Origin: Nemophila menziesii | Lineage: Eukaryota; Streptophyta; Magnoliopsida; Boraginales; Hydrophyllaceae | NCBI GenBank assembly: GCA_029959085.1 | Contig: JARWIR010000003.1 | Span: 34,778,005-34,842,004, forward strand | Reading direction: 5' to 3' | DNA length: 64,000 nt | Shown here: positions 35,420 through 47,556 of the stretch, one piece after another | Numbering within the stretch: position 1 is the stretch's first letter | How the letters are laid out: each line of letters begins with the position of its first letter | Notes under the pieces: model-generated | What the model saw: only the letters and a program-made list of their open reading frames with translations | What the model was told of the DNA's origin: nothing | Database searches by the model: none | Position numbers and translations under genes: made by a program

Positions 35420-37517
35420 ATGGTATTGGAGAAAGATCAAATGAGGACCGAGAGAGCAGCCAAAAGAGCTGAAAATGCAAAAACGAGGGCCAAGAATGCT
35501 AAGAAAAGAACGGAGAATGCAACAAAAAGATTCGAAGAGGCAGAAAAGAGGGTTAAAGATACTGGAAAAATGGATCAAAAGAAGGCTGAGAAAGCTGCAG
35601 AAAGAGCTAAAGATGCGAAGCAGAGGGCTGAGAATGCTAGGAAAAGAGCTGAAGATGCGGAAAGAAAGGCTGAGGAGGCAACTAAAAAAGCTCAAGATAT
35701 AGAAAAGAGGGTTGAGGAAGCAACAAAAAGAGTTGAAGATCAAAAAAAGGCCAAGGAAGAAGCTAAAAGAGTGGAAGATCAAAAGAAGGCCGAGGAAGCA
35801 AAAAAAAGATTGGAAGATCGAAAGAAAGTCGAGGATGCAGCCAAAAGAGTCAAGGACGCTGAAAAGAGGGCCGAGGAGTCAACAAAAAGAGCAGAAGATG
35901 CGAAAAAGAAGGCTGAGGAGGCAAATCAAAAAGCTGAGGAAGCAACAAAAAGAGCTGAAGATGCTGAAAATAAGGTCAAAGAAATAGCAAAAAGAGATGA
36001 AGATGCTGAAAAGAGGGTCGAGGTGGCAAGAAAAAGAGCTAAAAATGCAAAAAAGAGGGCAGAGAATGCTAAGAAAAGAGCTGCGAATGCAACCAAAAGA
36101 GCTGAAGAGACAGAAAAGAAGGCTAAAGATATTGGAAAGATGGATCCAAAGATAGCTGAGAAAGCAGCAGAAAGAGCAAAAGACGCGAAACAGAGGGCTG
36201 AGAATGCTAAGAAAAGAGCCGAAGATGCGGAAAAGAAGGCTGAGCAGGCAACTAAAAAAGCTCAAGATATAGAAAAGATAGTTGAGGAAGCAACAAAAAG
36301 ATCTCAAGATCCAAAGAATGCCAAAGATGCAACAAAAAGAGTCAACGATGCTGAAAACAGGGCTAAAGAGTCGGAAAAGAAAGCTGAAGAAGCTGGGAAG
36401 AGGGCTGAGGAGGCAACAAAAAGAGCTAAAGATGCAGAAAGGAGGGCTGATGAGGCAACCCAAAAAGCTAAAGATGCCAAAAAGGAGGCTGAGAAAGCAA
36501 CAAAAAGAGCTGAAGAGGCTGAAAATAGGGTCAAGGATCGAAGATGCAAAAAGAGCTGAAGATCAAAAGAAGGCCAAGGAGGCAGAAGAAAAAGTTCAAG
36601 ATGCAGAACCACTACCGCATAAATATGAAGAGATTCTACAAGACGCGAATGAACCACTTGACGAATCCTCAAGACAGAAGGTATATGATCAAATACGTGC
36701 TGGAATTTACTTGAAGGAGAAGAAACAGGCAAGTAATTATCTGTATTGAAATTCAACTACATATCTCACGTATTATTTTTCATCCATTAAAATTAACAAG
36801 GCCATTTAATGTTATACATCCAGAAGTATTGGGTTGACAAAAATAACAGAAACTGCTTCATGATGTCTGCAAAAGATTTCATCATCAAAGACGACAAAGA
36901 TCGGGATATTACGGGTTGGTCATTGGTGAATGAATCAGGGTAAAGTGTTACAATTTTTATTTAATAGGTGAAATTAAACAATTATATAAATAATACAACC
37001 TATAAAAGAAGCTATCATATGCAGCAATACAATTCCCATCATACCACATATAACATATTTGTAACTTAAGTTGTACTGACACTATCTAGTCGTGGGTTAT
37101 TTTTGCAGCGGTGATGCGTCTTTTCCTACTTACGAACCAGTCAACGCTGGCTGGGCTTATATGCGTGGTAAATTCAGAGCAGATTTTTGTACTCCAGAAA
37201 TTAAGTACGAGGTTGTATTTCTTGTTATGTTGAAATATATTACATCTGGATTAGAAAATCAGTTTCTATTTCAGTTACAAGAAGGCTTAGATGCATATGC
37301 AAATACAGTAGATTACCGTTGGGAAATTTTAACTGACAAAAAAAGAGGAGAATGGATTGAGATTCTGGCCGGTGAGTTTAAGGCACCACCCAAGGGAAAG
37401 GCACCCACTATTTTTTGGTATTGTCTTTTTCCTCGTGATGTAGCCTGTAAAAAACAAAAACAAGGCTTACTAATAAAAGGAGTTTTAATTCGGCCAAAAG
37501 ATAAGTTGCTTCCGTAA
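35420..37517 (+). pseudogene. PP2-like gene B', frameshifted between coil and lectin domain
   Basis: The ATG at 35420 opens a coil reading of about 379 codons that ends at 36559. Sequence encoding the last heptads, the lead-in (LPHKYEEILQDANEPLDE, KVYDQIRAGIYLKEK) and the splice site at 36728 continues in the next frame. The shift lies near 36535-36541. Exon 2 is 36824-36939 (KYWVDKNNRNCFMMSAKDF) and exon 3 is 37109-37517 (CSGDASFPTYEP, GEWIEILAGEF, GVLIRPKDKLLP). The lectin domain differs clearly from A and A', so B' is an older paralogue. Intron 1 donor is CAG|GCAAGT, intron 2 GT-AG. If the shift is real, the gene yields a coil-only protein like gene B. A sequencing or assembly error would make it intact. 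Confidence 0.7.
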
Positions 37518-37910
37518 AGGCATTACGACTCATGAGACTTGGTCCAATGGAACCCCACAACAAAGATCCAAGATGCGAGCCCATGTAGGATTATTCTAAA
37601 GTTTCTTCATTACCACTACCGTATGTATTAAAAATGAATATTATTGTTTGGTTGTATTGTACTACATGTATTATACCAATGTTTCTTAAATTAGTGGTTC
37701 TTATAGTTCAACCACTAATGCTGAACAATGTGATAACACAATCATTTTCTATGTTTATTTATATATGACTGATGAACAACGCTAAGCATCTCTAAATACA
37801 TGAATATACTAAATCGCATACTTCATTAATTTGTCTCGTAACAAAATGTCAAGGACTATTAAAGACTTACCTCTAAGTACTATCAATTTCATTTCTTTGT
37901 TCCAGCTAGT
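37518..37910. other. 3' flank of gene B'
   Basis: Diverged but recognisable counterpart of the flank of gene A (1591-2130). No gene seen. Confidence 0.5.
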
Positions 37911-38210
37911 TAGACTCCAGGATAACATATCTTAAGCGGCATATCAGCCACTAAATTAGACCATCGATCTTCAATCAGATTCAAAACTGTAGTAGTAACG
38001 CCACTCATTATAGACCACAAGTTTCCAAGAGAAAAGAACCGAAAATCCACGTGAGCTTGCTGCAAATTTCTGGTTAAGTAACCTCCTCTCTCCGGCATAC
38101 AATCATTTTAATCATAGTTTGCAACTCAACCCTTTCCTGAACAGACAAGTCACTCGAGGATTTTCCATATGCTCGAAGCCACATAATCCACCACAACCCT
38201 GAAGCACAGA
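37911..38210 (-). pseudogene. Scrambled alkaline/neutral invertase fragment
   Basis: Minus-strand readings [14 protein letters not shown] and [18 protein letters not shown], then [29 protein letters not shown] and MPLKICYPG, match cytosolic alkaline/neutral invertases (GH100), which split sucrose. In the family the two parts are more than 100 residues apart; here they are fused with a frame change, and both ends of the gene are gone. A short remnant at 2133-2146 suggests the fragment was present beside the ancestral PP2 gene. Confidence 0.78.
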
Positions 38211-38225
38211 TATAAGTATATTCTT

Positions 38226-38543
38226 TGATAAATCTAATAGTTCTCGAACTATTAGTGATCAATCTTAATTGATCATCATAATTCGTATGAAGAATCAACT
38301 TGAACAAGAAGAAAATAATGCAGAAGAAGAAAGAGCAAGAAATGGAAAAAGAGAGAGAGAGTAAAATGAGAAAGAATCTTTTCTGGTTAGATTAGAATTA
38401 CAGCTGGATTGTTATATATATACACGATAATGATTAAAGCTAAACACAGCAAACTAACTAACTAATTTGTCTATTTGCATTTTAGTCCCTGAGTTTTTCT
38501 TTTCTATCTTTTCGAGCTGCATTTTGTCTAGTCTTGTACTCCA
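38226..38543 (-). repeat. Copia LTR, left (3' LTR)
   Basis: Minus-strand ends TGGAGTACAAG and GATTTATCA. The left flank is ATTCTT. The gag-pol stop codon (38454) lies within this LTR. Confidence 0.9.
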
Positions 38544-41500
38544 AGAGCCCCCCTCAAGCTGAGCATGAATGTTAGAAATGTTCAGTTTGGACAAATTGTT
38601 ATAAAAAACAAGTGAAGCCAATGGTTTAGTGAACATATCAGCAATTTGAAGGTTTGAAAGAATATGAAAAAGTTTGATTACTCCAGCTTGAATCTTCTCT
38701 CGATTAATCTTACAATCAATGTCTACGTGCTTTGTGCGCTCGTGATGTACATGATTAGTAGACATAGCAACAGCTGACTTGCTATCCGAGTATACAAGAG
38801 CTGGAAAATCATGTTTAAAACCATAATGCCTCAATGCATAAAGTATCCATTGGATTTCACAAGTAGTAGCAGCTAGTGCTCTGTATTCAGCTTCAGCTGA
38901 TGACTTACGTATTGTAGTTTGTTTTTTGCTTTTCCATGAAATCAAAGAGTCGCCTAAGAATATACAAAAACCTGTAACACTCCTTCTAGTGTCCAAACAT
39001 CCTGCCCAATCACTATCACAGTAAGCCTTCAATTTTATCTCAGAAGTTGAAGGGAAAAACAACCCCTGTCCTGGAGTCATCTTGATGTATTTGAGAACTC
39101 TTTGTGCTGCTTTCCAGTGATTTATAGATGGATTTGACAAGAATTGGCTTAAGGAATTAACTGAGAAAGCAATGCCAGGCCTTGTTATAGTCAAGTATAA
39201 CAACCTACCAATTAATCTTCTATATGAAGATGGATTATCAATTGAATGCTCATCATCTTGTCTTAGCTTTAAGGTTGATTCCATAGGAAAATTGATTGGC
39301 TTTGCACCTAAAACACCACACTCACTGAGTATATCAAGTGCATACTTTCTCTGGCACAATGAAATTCCAGTAGATTTTCTTGCTACTTCAATGCCAAGAA
39401 AATATTTAAGTTCACCTAAGTCTTTGATGGTGAATTCCTTATGTAAAAAAGCTTTTAAGTTGTTGATTTCTTGTAGGTTGTTACTTGTAACTATAATGTC
39501 ATCAACATATACCAATAAGGCAATAAAATTTGACTCTCTATTCATTATAAAAAGACTATAATCACTTGTAGAATGATTAAAACCATAATTCTCCAAAGAA
39601 GAGGACAGTTTTGCAAACCACTGTCTAGATGCTTGTTTCAAGCCATATAGACTTTTGTTGAGTTTACATATTGTGTTTTTAGGAGCTTGAAGACCTTTAG
39701 GAATGGTCATATAGACTTGTTCATCCAATTCACCATGAAGAAAGGCATTATTAACATCCAATTGATGTAAATGCCAATTTTGAGAGGAAGCTAAAGCCAA
39801 TATCAATCTTATAGAGACTAATTTAGCCACAGGTGAAAATGTATCAAAAAAGTCAAGACCTTCTTGTTTATTGTAGCCTTTAGCAACTAAACGTGCTTTA
39901 TGTCTTTCTAGAGAACCATCGGCTTTAAATTTCAACTTAAAAACCCACTTACAACCTATAGGTTTCATGGAAGAAGATAGTTCAACAATATCCCATGTAT
40001 TGTTATCTTGAAGAGCATCAAGCTCTTTTTGAATGGCTAAGTTCCATTATTTAGATGTTGAGGCTTCCTTATATGACCTCGGTTCTTTTTGTATAGATAT
40101 ATTCTCAATATAATTGGCATATTTAGGTGCCAATTTTGAAGAGCTAATGAAATCTTCAATAGGATATAGGATAGACTGAGGTTTTTGTTCACAATGTGAG
40201 GCTGAGTGAGTGATATAATCTTTGAGGTAACTAGGTGGTTGTCTTGTTCTTGAAGGTCTAGTAGGTTGATTGGGAGGAGGTGGTGGTTGAGTGTTGGGAA
40301 TAGGAGTATTCAAAGGCTCAATATAAGAGTTAGTTGGTGGAAATAAGAAGGTATGCAAATCTTCAACAGGAGTAATTTATGAGAAAGGAAATGTTGATTC
40401 ATGAAAAACAACATTTCTGGATATAATAATCTTGTTGTTCATGATGTCAAGAAGCTTATAACCCTTAGTTGTGGGTGGATAAGCGAGAAAGACACATTTG
40501 ATAGCTCTATAATCAAACTTGCTTCTATTTTGTTGAAGTGTAGAAGCATAACATAAGCAACCAAAAACTCTCATGTGATCCAATTTAGGAGGTTTGTTGT
40601 ATAGTTTCTCATATGGTGTAAGGTTGTTAAGGAGGGGTGTAGGCAATCCACTGATAATGTAGGCTGAAGTTAGAATAGAATCATCCCAAAACTGTTAGGG
40701 TAAGTTTGCTTGGAACATTATAGCTGTAGCAGTTGTGAGTAGATGTTGGTGTTTTCTCTCTACAAGGCCATTTTGTTGTGGTGTTTCAACATAACTCAAT
40801 TGGTGAATGATCCCATTAGTTGAATAGAAGTTGGTTAAGTTGAACTCAGGACCATTATCACTTCTAACTATCTTGATCTTCTTGTTAAACTGAGTTAACA
40901 CCATTGCATAAAAGGTAGATAAATGGTTACTAACTTCAGATTTTGTAGTCATAAGGTAAATCCATGTACCTCGAGTATAATAATCAACAATGGTAAGAAA
41001 GTATTTATAACCACTAAAAGAAACTTCTTTAAAAGGACCCCAAATATCACAGTGGATCAAATCAAAACATGAGTTTGTACAAGAACTAGATAAAGGAAAA
41101 CTGAATTTCTTTTGTTTAGCATAATGACAAGAATCACAGATACTATTGTTTAAGAAATAAAGAGAAGGTTCGATTTTCTTGAGTGCAAGAAGTTTTGCAC
41201 TTGAAGGGTGTCCCAACCTTGAATGCCACAAGTCAACTTAAGCTTTAGAAACATTTAAAGCCTTATGAATCTGCAGATTTGGCTTGAGAAGATATAAACC
41301 ATTTCTTTCATAAGCAATCCCAATCATCATCTTGTGTTGAGCATCCTGGAGTGTACAATAAGATGAATGAAAAGTAACTATAATACTTGAATCATGTGTT
41401 AGTTTTGAAATGGAAATTAAGTTGCATTTGAATGCAGGAACACATAGTACATTCTTCAATGTAAGATGATTATTTAAACATATATCTCCTCTTTGTGTAG

Positions 41501-42680
41501 CCATAAAAATCTCTCCATTAGGTAAAGTAACAGCTATATTCACATTATGCAACTGAGTTGTATATAATGATGAAGAATAAACAAGATGATCAGTAGCTCC
41601 TGTGTCTAAAATACAAGAAGAGTTACAAGAAATACCTTCTGTGATGGTTACTTGATGAACAACTGAATTTGTTGATTGAGTTGTGTGAGCTAAAGCCATC
41701 AGTTTGCTAACTTCTTCATCAGTAAACTCATAAGTACTCAGAGGTTTAGATTCATTCTTCAGTTCTTCTTGAGTATTAACTAAATGCGCAGAACTGTGTG
41801 ATTGATTTTGAGGCTGTCTTTTCCCTTTTTGTACCCAACCAATTGGATAACCATGTAGTTTAAAGCATTTATCAACTGTATGTCCATTATAACCACAGTG
41901 TGTGCAAATAATTTTCCTCTTATCTGCATAATTGTTTGAGTTGTGAGTATTTTTGGTGTAAAAAGCGTGTGTAGGTGTTATGAACATAGAATTTGAGAGT
42001 GATCTTTGGCTCTCCTCTTGAATTAGCATAGAAAACACAGAATTCATTGATGGTAAAGGACTCATCAAAAAAATTTGACTCCTTACAGCTGCATAAGAAT
42101 CGTTTAAACCGATTAGGAATTTGATTACGAAATCATTGTTTTGTCTTTCAATGAGAGTGTCAAGGATTTTGCAGCTGCACTGGTTCATACTTCCACATAT
42201 ACATGAAGGCATTGGTCTAAGATGAACATACTCGTCCCATAGATTCTTGAATTTTGCAAAGAAATCCGAAATAGAAGATGAATCTTGAGAAACAGAGCTT
42301 AAAGATTTTTCAAGAAAATAAACTCGTGTACCATTACTTTTTTCAAAACGAGTTTTAATTTAATTATACAAATCATGTGCTGAATTCACATATAGCAAAC
42401 TACCTCTAATGTCTCGAGAAATTGAATTAAGTAACCAAGAGAGTACCAGATTATTAGCTCGGTTCCAAGATGAAAACAGAGCTAAATCAGTTAAAGGAGG
42501 TTGGATGATGTCGCCATTTATGAATCCGAGTTTATTCTTCACGGATAAGGCAATCTCAATTGTGCGTGTCCATGATATGAAGTTATCATTTGTGAGAGGT
42601 TCAGCAACGAGTGAAACACCTATACTCTCACTTGGATGAATATAGTAAGGAGATGAAAAAATTTCTGTGACTGACGCCAT
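38454..42680 (-). pseudogene. Copia gag-pol, left interior
   Basis: Starts at the ATG at 42680 (MASVTEIFSSPYY). In order: gag, CCHC knuckle (CTHCGYNGHTVDKC), protease (LDTGATDH), integrase (WHSRLGHPS, IHCDIWGPF, VRSDNGPEF), reverse transcriptase (QLDVNNAFLHGELDEQVYM, YVDDI) and RNase H (YCDSDWAGC, SSAEAEYRALA). Premature stops occur at about 42360 (gag), 41238, 40692, 40377 and 40047. The last is shared with the right interior; the others are private. The reverse transcriptase/RNase H part (38454-39968) is fully open. Normally one polyprotein of about 1400 residues would be made. Confidence 0.9.
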
Positions 42681-42773
42681 TGATGAAGCTTCGAAGAAAG
42701 CTTGAATGTTCTTGATTTAAAGCAAGAATAAGGATGATTTTGTGCAGAAAACTCTAGTTTACATCTGATACCA

Positions 42774-43094
42774 TGATAAATCTAATAGTTCTCAAACTAT
42801 TAGTGATCAATCTTAATTGATCATCATAATTCGTATGAAGAATATACTTGAACAAGAAGAAAATAATGCAGAAGAATAAAGAGCAAGAAATGGAAGAAAG
42901 AGAGAGAGAGAGTAAAATGAGAAAGAATCTTTTCTTGTTAGATTAGAATTACAGCTGGATTGTTATATATATACACGATAATGATCAAAGCTAAACACAA
43001 CAAACTAACTAACTAATTTGTCTATTTGCATTTTAGTCCCTGAGTTCTTCTTTTCTATCTTTTCGAGCTGCATTTTGTCTAGTCTTGTACTCCA
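42774..43094 (-). repeat. Copia LTR, middle (shared by both interiors)
   Basis: 321 bp; on the right interior side it follows a polypurine tract and on the left interior side it abuts a primer site, so it serves as 3' LTR of one unit and 5' LTR of the other. Confidence 0.9.
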
Positions 43095-46000
43095 AGAGCC
43101 CCCCTCAAGCTGAGCATGAATGTTAGAAATGTTCAGTTTGGACAAATTGTTATGAAAAACAAGTGAAGCCAATGGTTTAGTGAACATATCAGCAATTTGA
43201 AGGTTTGAAGGAATATGAAAAAGTTTGATTACTCCAGCTTGAATCTTCTCTCGAGTAATCTTACAATCAATGTCTACGTGTTTTGTGCGCTCGTGATGTA
43301 CATGATTAGTAGACATAGCAACAGCTGACTTGCTATCCGAGTACACAAGAGCTGGAAAATCATGTTTAAAACCATAATGCCTCAATGCATAAAGTATCCA
43401 TTGGATTTCACAAGTAGTGGCTGCTAGTGCTCTGTATTCAGCTTCAGCTGATGACTTACGTATTGTAGTTTGTTTTTTGCTTTTCCATGAAATCAAAGAG
43501 TCACCTAAGAATATACAAAAACCTGTAACACTCCTTCTAGTGTCCAAACATCCTGCCCAATCACTATCACAGTAAGCCTTCAATTTTATCTCAGAAGTTG
43601 AAGGGAAAAACAACCCCTGTCCTGGAGTCATCTTGATGTATTTGAAAACTCTTTGTGCTGCTTTCCAGTGATTTATAGATGGATTTGACAAGAATTGGCT
43701 TAAGGAATTAACTGAGAAAGCAATGTCAGGCCTTGTTATAGTCAAGTATAACAACCTACCAATTAATCTTCTATATGAAGATGGATTATCAATTGAATGC
43801 TCATCATCTTGTCTTAGCTTTAAGGTTGATTCCATAGGAAAATTGACTGGCTTTGCACCTAAAACACCACACTCAATGAGTATATCAAGTGCATACTTTC
43901 TCTGGCACAATGAAATTCCAGTAGATTTTCTTGCTACTTCAATGCCAAGAAAATATTTAAGTTCACCTAAGTCTTTGATGGTGAATTCCTTATGTAAAAA
44001 AGCTTTTAAGTTGTTGATTTCTTGTAGGTTGTTACTTGTAACTATAATGTCATCAACATATACCAATAAGGCAATAAAATTTGACTCTCTATTCATTATA
44101 AAAAGACTATAATCACTTGTAGAATGATTAAAACCATAATTCTCCAAAGAAGAGGACAGTTTTGCAAACCACTGTCTAGATGCTTGTTTCAAGCCATATA
44201 GACTTTTGTTGAGTTTACATATTGTGTTTTTAGGAGCTTGAAGACCTTTAGGAATGGTCATATAGACTTGTTCATCCAATTCACCATGAAGAAAGGCATT
44301 ATTAACATCCAATTGATGTAAATGCCAATTTTGAGAGGAAGCTAAAGCCAATATCAATCTTATAGAGACTAATTTAGACACAGGTGAAAATGTATCAAAA
44401 AAGTCAAGACCTTCTTGTTTATTGTAGCCTTTAGCAACTAAACGTGCTTTATGTCTTTCTAGAGAACCATCGGCTTTAAATTTCAACTTAAAAACCCACT
44501 TACAACCTATAGGTTTCATGGAAGAAGATAGTTCAACAATATCCCATGTATTGTTATCTTGAAGAGCATCAAGCTCTTTTTGAATGGCTAAGTTCCATTA
44601 TTTAGATGTTGAGGCTTCCTTATATGACCTCGGTTCTTTTTGTATAGATATATTCTCAATATAATTGGCATATTTAGGTGCCAATTTTGAAGAGCTAATG
44701 AAATCTTCAATAGGATATAGGATAGACTGAGGTTTTTGTTCACAATGTGAGGCTGAGTGAGTGATATAATCTTTGAGGTAACTAGGTGGTTGTCTTGTTC
44801 TTGAAGGTCTAGTAGGTTGATTGGGAATTGGTGGTGGTGGTTGAGTGTTGGGAATAGGAGTATTCAAAGGCTCAATATAAGAGTTAGTTGGTGGAAACAA
44901 GAAGGTATGCAAATCTTCAACAGGAGTAATTTCTAAGAAAGGAAATGTTGATTCATGAAAAACAACATTTCTGGATATAATAATCTTGTTGTTCATGATG
45001 TCAAGAAGCTTATAACCCTTAGTTGTGGGTGGATAACCGAGAAAGACACATTTGATAGCTCTATAATCAAACTTGCTTCTATTTTGTTGAAGTGTAGAAG
45101 CATAACATAAGCAACCAAAAACTCTCATGTGATCCAATTTAGGAGGTTTGTTGTATAGTTTCTCATATGGTGTAAGGTTGTTAAGGAGGGGTGTAGGCAA
45201 TCTACTGATAATGTAGGCTGAAGTTAGAATAGAATCATCCCAAAACTGTAAGGGTAAGTTTGCTTGGAACATTATAGCTCCAGCAGTTGTGAGTAGATGT
45301 TGGTGTTTTCTCTCTACAAGGCCATTTTGTTGTGGTGTTTCAACACAACTCAATTGGTGATTGATCCCATTAGTTGAATAGAAGTTGGTTAAGTTGAACT
45401 CAGGACCATTATCACTTCTAACTATCTTGATCTTCTTGTTAGTTAACACCATTGCATAAAAGGTAGATAAATGGTTACTAACTTCAAATTTTGTAGTTAT
45501 AAGGTATATCCATGTACCTCGAGTATAATCATCAACAATGGTAAGAAAGTATTTATAACCACTAAAAGAAACTTCTTTAAAAGGACCCCAAATATCACAG
45601 TGGATCAAATCAAAGCATGAGTTTGTACAAGAACTAGATAAAGGAAAACTGAGTTTCTTTTGTTTAACATAATGACAAGAATCACGGATACTATTGTTTA
45701 AGAAATAAAGAGAAGGTTCAATTTTCTTGAGTGCAAGAAGTTTTGCACTTGAAGGGTGTCCCAAACTTGAATGCCACAAGTCAACTTGAGCTTTAGAAAT
45801 ATTTAAAGCCTTATGAATCTGCAGATTTGGCTTGAGAAGATATAATCCATTTCTTTCATAAGCAATCCCAATCATCATCTTGTGTTGAGCATCTTGGAGT
45901 GTACAATAAGATGAATGAAAAGTAACTATAATACTTGAATCATGTGTTAGTTTTGAAATGGAAATTAAGTTGCATTTGAATGCAGGAACACATAGTACAT

Positions 46001-47463
46001 TCTTCAATGTAAGATGCTTATTTAAACATATATCTCCTCTTTGTGTAGCCATAAAAATCTCTCCATTAGGTAAAGTAACAGCTATATTCACATTATGCAA
46101 CTGAGTTGTATATAATGATGAAGAATAAACAAGATGATCAGTAGCTCCTGTGTCTAAAATACAAGAAGAGTTACAAGAAATACCTTCTGTGATGGTTACT
46201 TGATGAACAACTGAATTTGTTGATTGAGTTGTGTGAGCTAAAGCCATCAGTTTGCTAACTTCTTCATCAGTAAACTCATTAGTACTCAGAGGTTTAGATT
46301 CATTCTTCAGTTCTTCTTGAGTATTAACTAAATGCGCAGAACTGTGTGACTGATTTTGAGTCTGTCTTTTCCCTTTTTGTACCCAACCAATTGGATAACC
46401 ATGTAGTTTAAAGCATTTATCAACTGTATGTCCATTATAACCACAGTGTGTGCAAATAATTTTCCTCTTATCTGCATAATTGTTTGAGTTGTGAGTATTT
46501 TTGGTGTAAAAAGCGTGTGTAGATGTTATGAACATAGAATTTGAGAGTGATATTTGGCTCTCCTCTTGAATTAGCATAGCAAACACAAAATTCATTGATG
46601 GTAAAGGACTCATCAATAAAATTTGACTCCTTACAGCTGCATAAGAATCGTTTAAACCGATTAGGAATTTTATTACGAAATCATTGTTTTGTCTTTCAAT
46701 GAGAGTGTCAAGAATTTTGCAACTGCACTGGTTCATACTTCCACATGTACATGAAGGCATTGGTATAAGATGAACATACTCGTCCCATAGATTGTTGAAT
46801 TTTGCAAAGAAATCCGAAATAGAAGATGAATCTTGAGAAGCAGAGCTTAAAGATTTTTCAAGAAAATAAACTCGTGTACCATTACTTTTTTCAAAACGAG
46901 TTTTAATTTCATTATACAAATCATGTGATGAATTCACATATAGCAAACTACCTCTAATGTATCGAGAAATTGAATTAAGGGCCCGTTTGGAAGTGCTTAT
47001 TTTAGAGTAAAAAAGCGCTTTTAGAATAAAATTCAAATTTTAAAAAAATTATTAAAAATAATTTTAAAATCTAAAATTATGTTAAGTGCTTTTTTTAAGA
47101 AGCACCTATTTGGTGCTTCTCAAAAAAGTGCTTTTCAAAGTCCAAAAAACTCTTAAAATGCTAAAAGCACTTTTAAGTGCTTCTCCAAAAAAGCACTTCC
47201 AAACGGGCACTAAGTAACCAAGAGAGTACCAGATTATTAGCTCGGTTCCAAGCTGAAAACAGAGCTAAATCAGTTAAAGGAGGTTGGATGATGTCGCCAT
47301 TTATGAATCCGAGTTAATTATTCACGGATAAGGCAATCTCAATTGCGCGTGTCCATGATATGAAGTTATCGTTTGTCAGAGGTTCAGCAACGAGTGAAAC
47401 ACCTGTGCTCTCACTTGGATGAATATAGTAAGGAGATGAAAAAATTTCTGTGACGGACGCCAT
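43005..47463 (-). pseudogene. Copia gag-pol, right interior, interrupted by MITE
   Basis: The ATG at 47463 begins the same gag as the left interior. A 232-bp MITE (46979-47210) interrupts gag. From there gag, protease, integrase and linker are open to the stop at 44598-44600, and reverse transcriptase plus RNase H (43005-44519) is open in the same frame. Only the MITE and the shared stop, plus a small in-frame deletion in integrase near 45441 and a change near 47315, separate it from an open polyprotein. It is better preserved than the left interior. Confidence 0.9.
46979..47210. mobile_element. PIF/Harbinger (Tourist-like) MITE in copia gag
   Basis: Terminal inverted repeats GGGCCCGTTTGGAAGTGCTT and, from the other end, GTGCCCGTTTGGAAGTGCTT. 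Flanked by TAA on both sides (46976-46978 and 47211-47213), the 3-bp duplication used by PIF/Harbinger. The left interior gives the empty site (around 42434). The interior is AT-rich with further GTGCTT motifs and no ORF. Confidence 0.93.
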
Positions 47464-47556
47464 TGATGAAGCTTCGAAGAAAGCTTGAATGTTCTTGATT
47501 TAAAGCAAGAATAAGGATGATTTTGTGCTGAAAACTCTAGTTTACATCTGATACCA

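Larger units (their letters stand above)
21825..36310. repeat. Segmental duplication, copy 2
   Basis: Second copy of the block at 1-13930. It differs by a 482-bp hAT-like insertion (28926-29407), an AT microsatellite (32567-32638) and about 150 bp at 34585-34735 that copy 1 lacks. Its gene B' continues into PP2 exons that gene B does not have. Between the copies are about 7.5 kb of mainly transposon DNA. Confidence 0.93.

Noticed and set aside
39172..39561. Plus-strand 129-codon ORF
   Set aside because: Antisense of the copia reverse transcriptase; same at 43723-44112.
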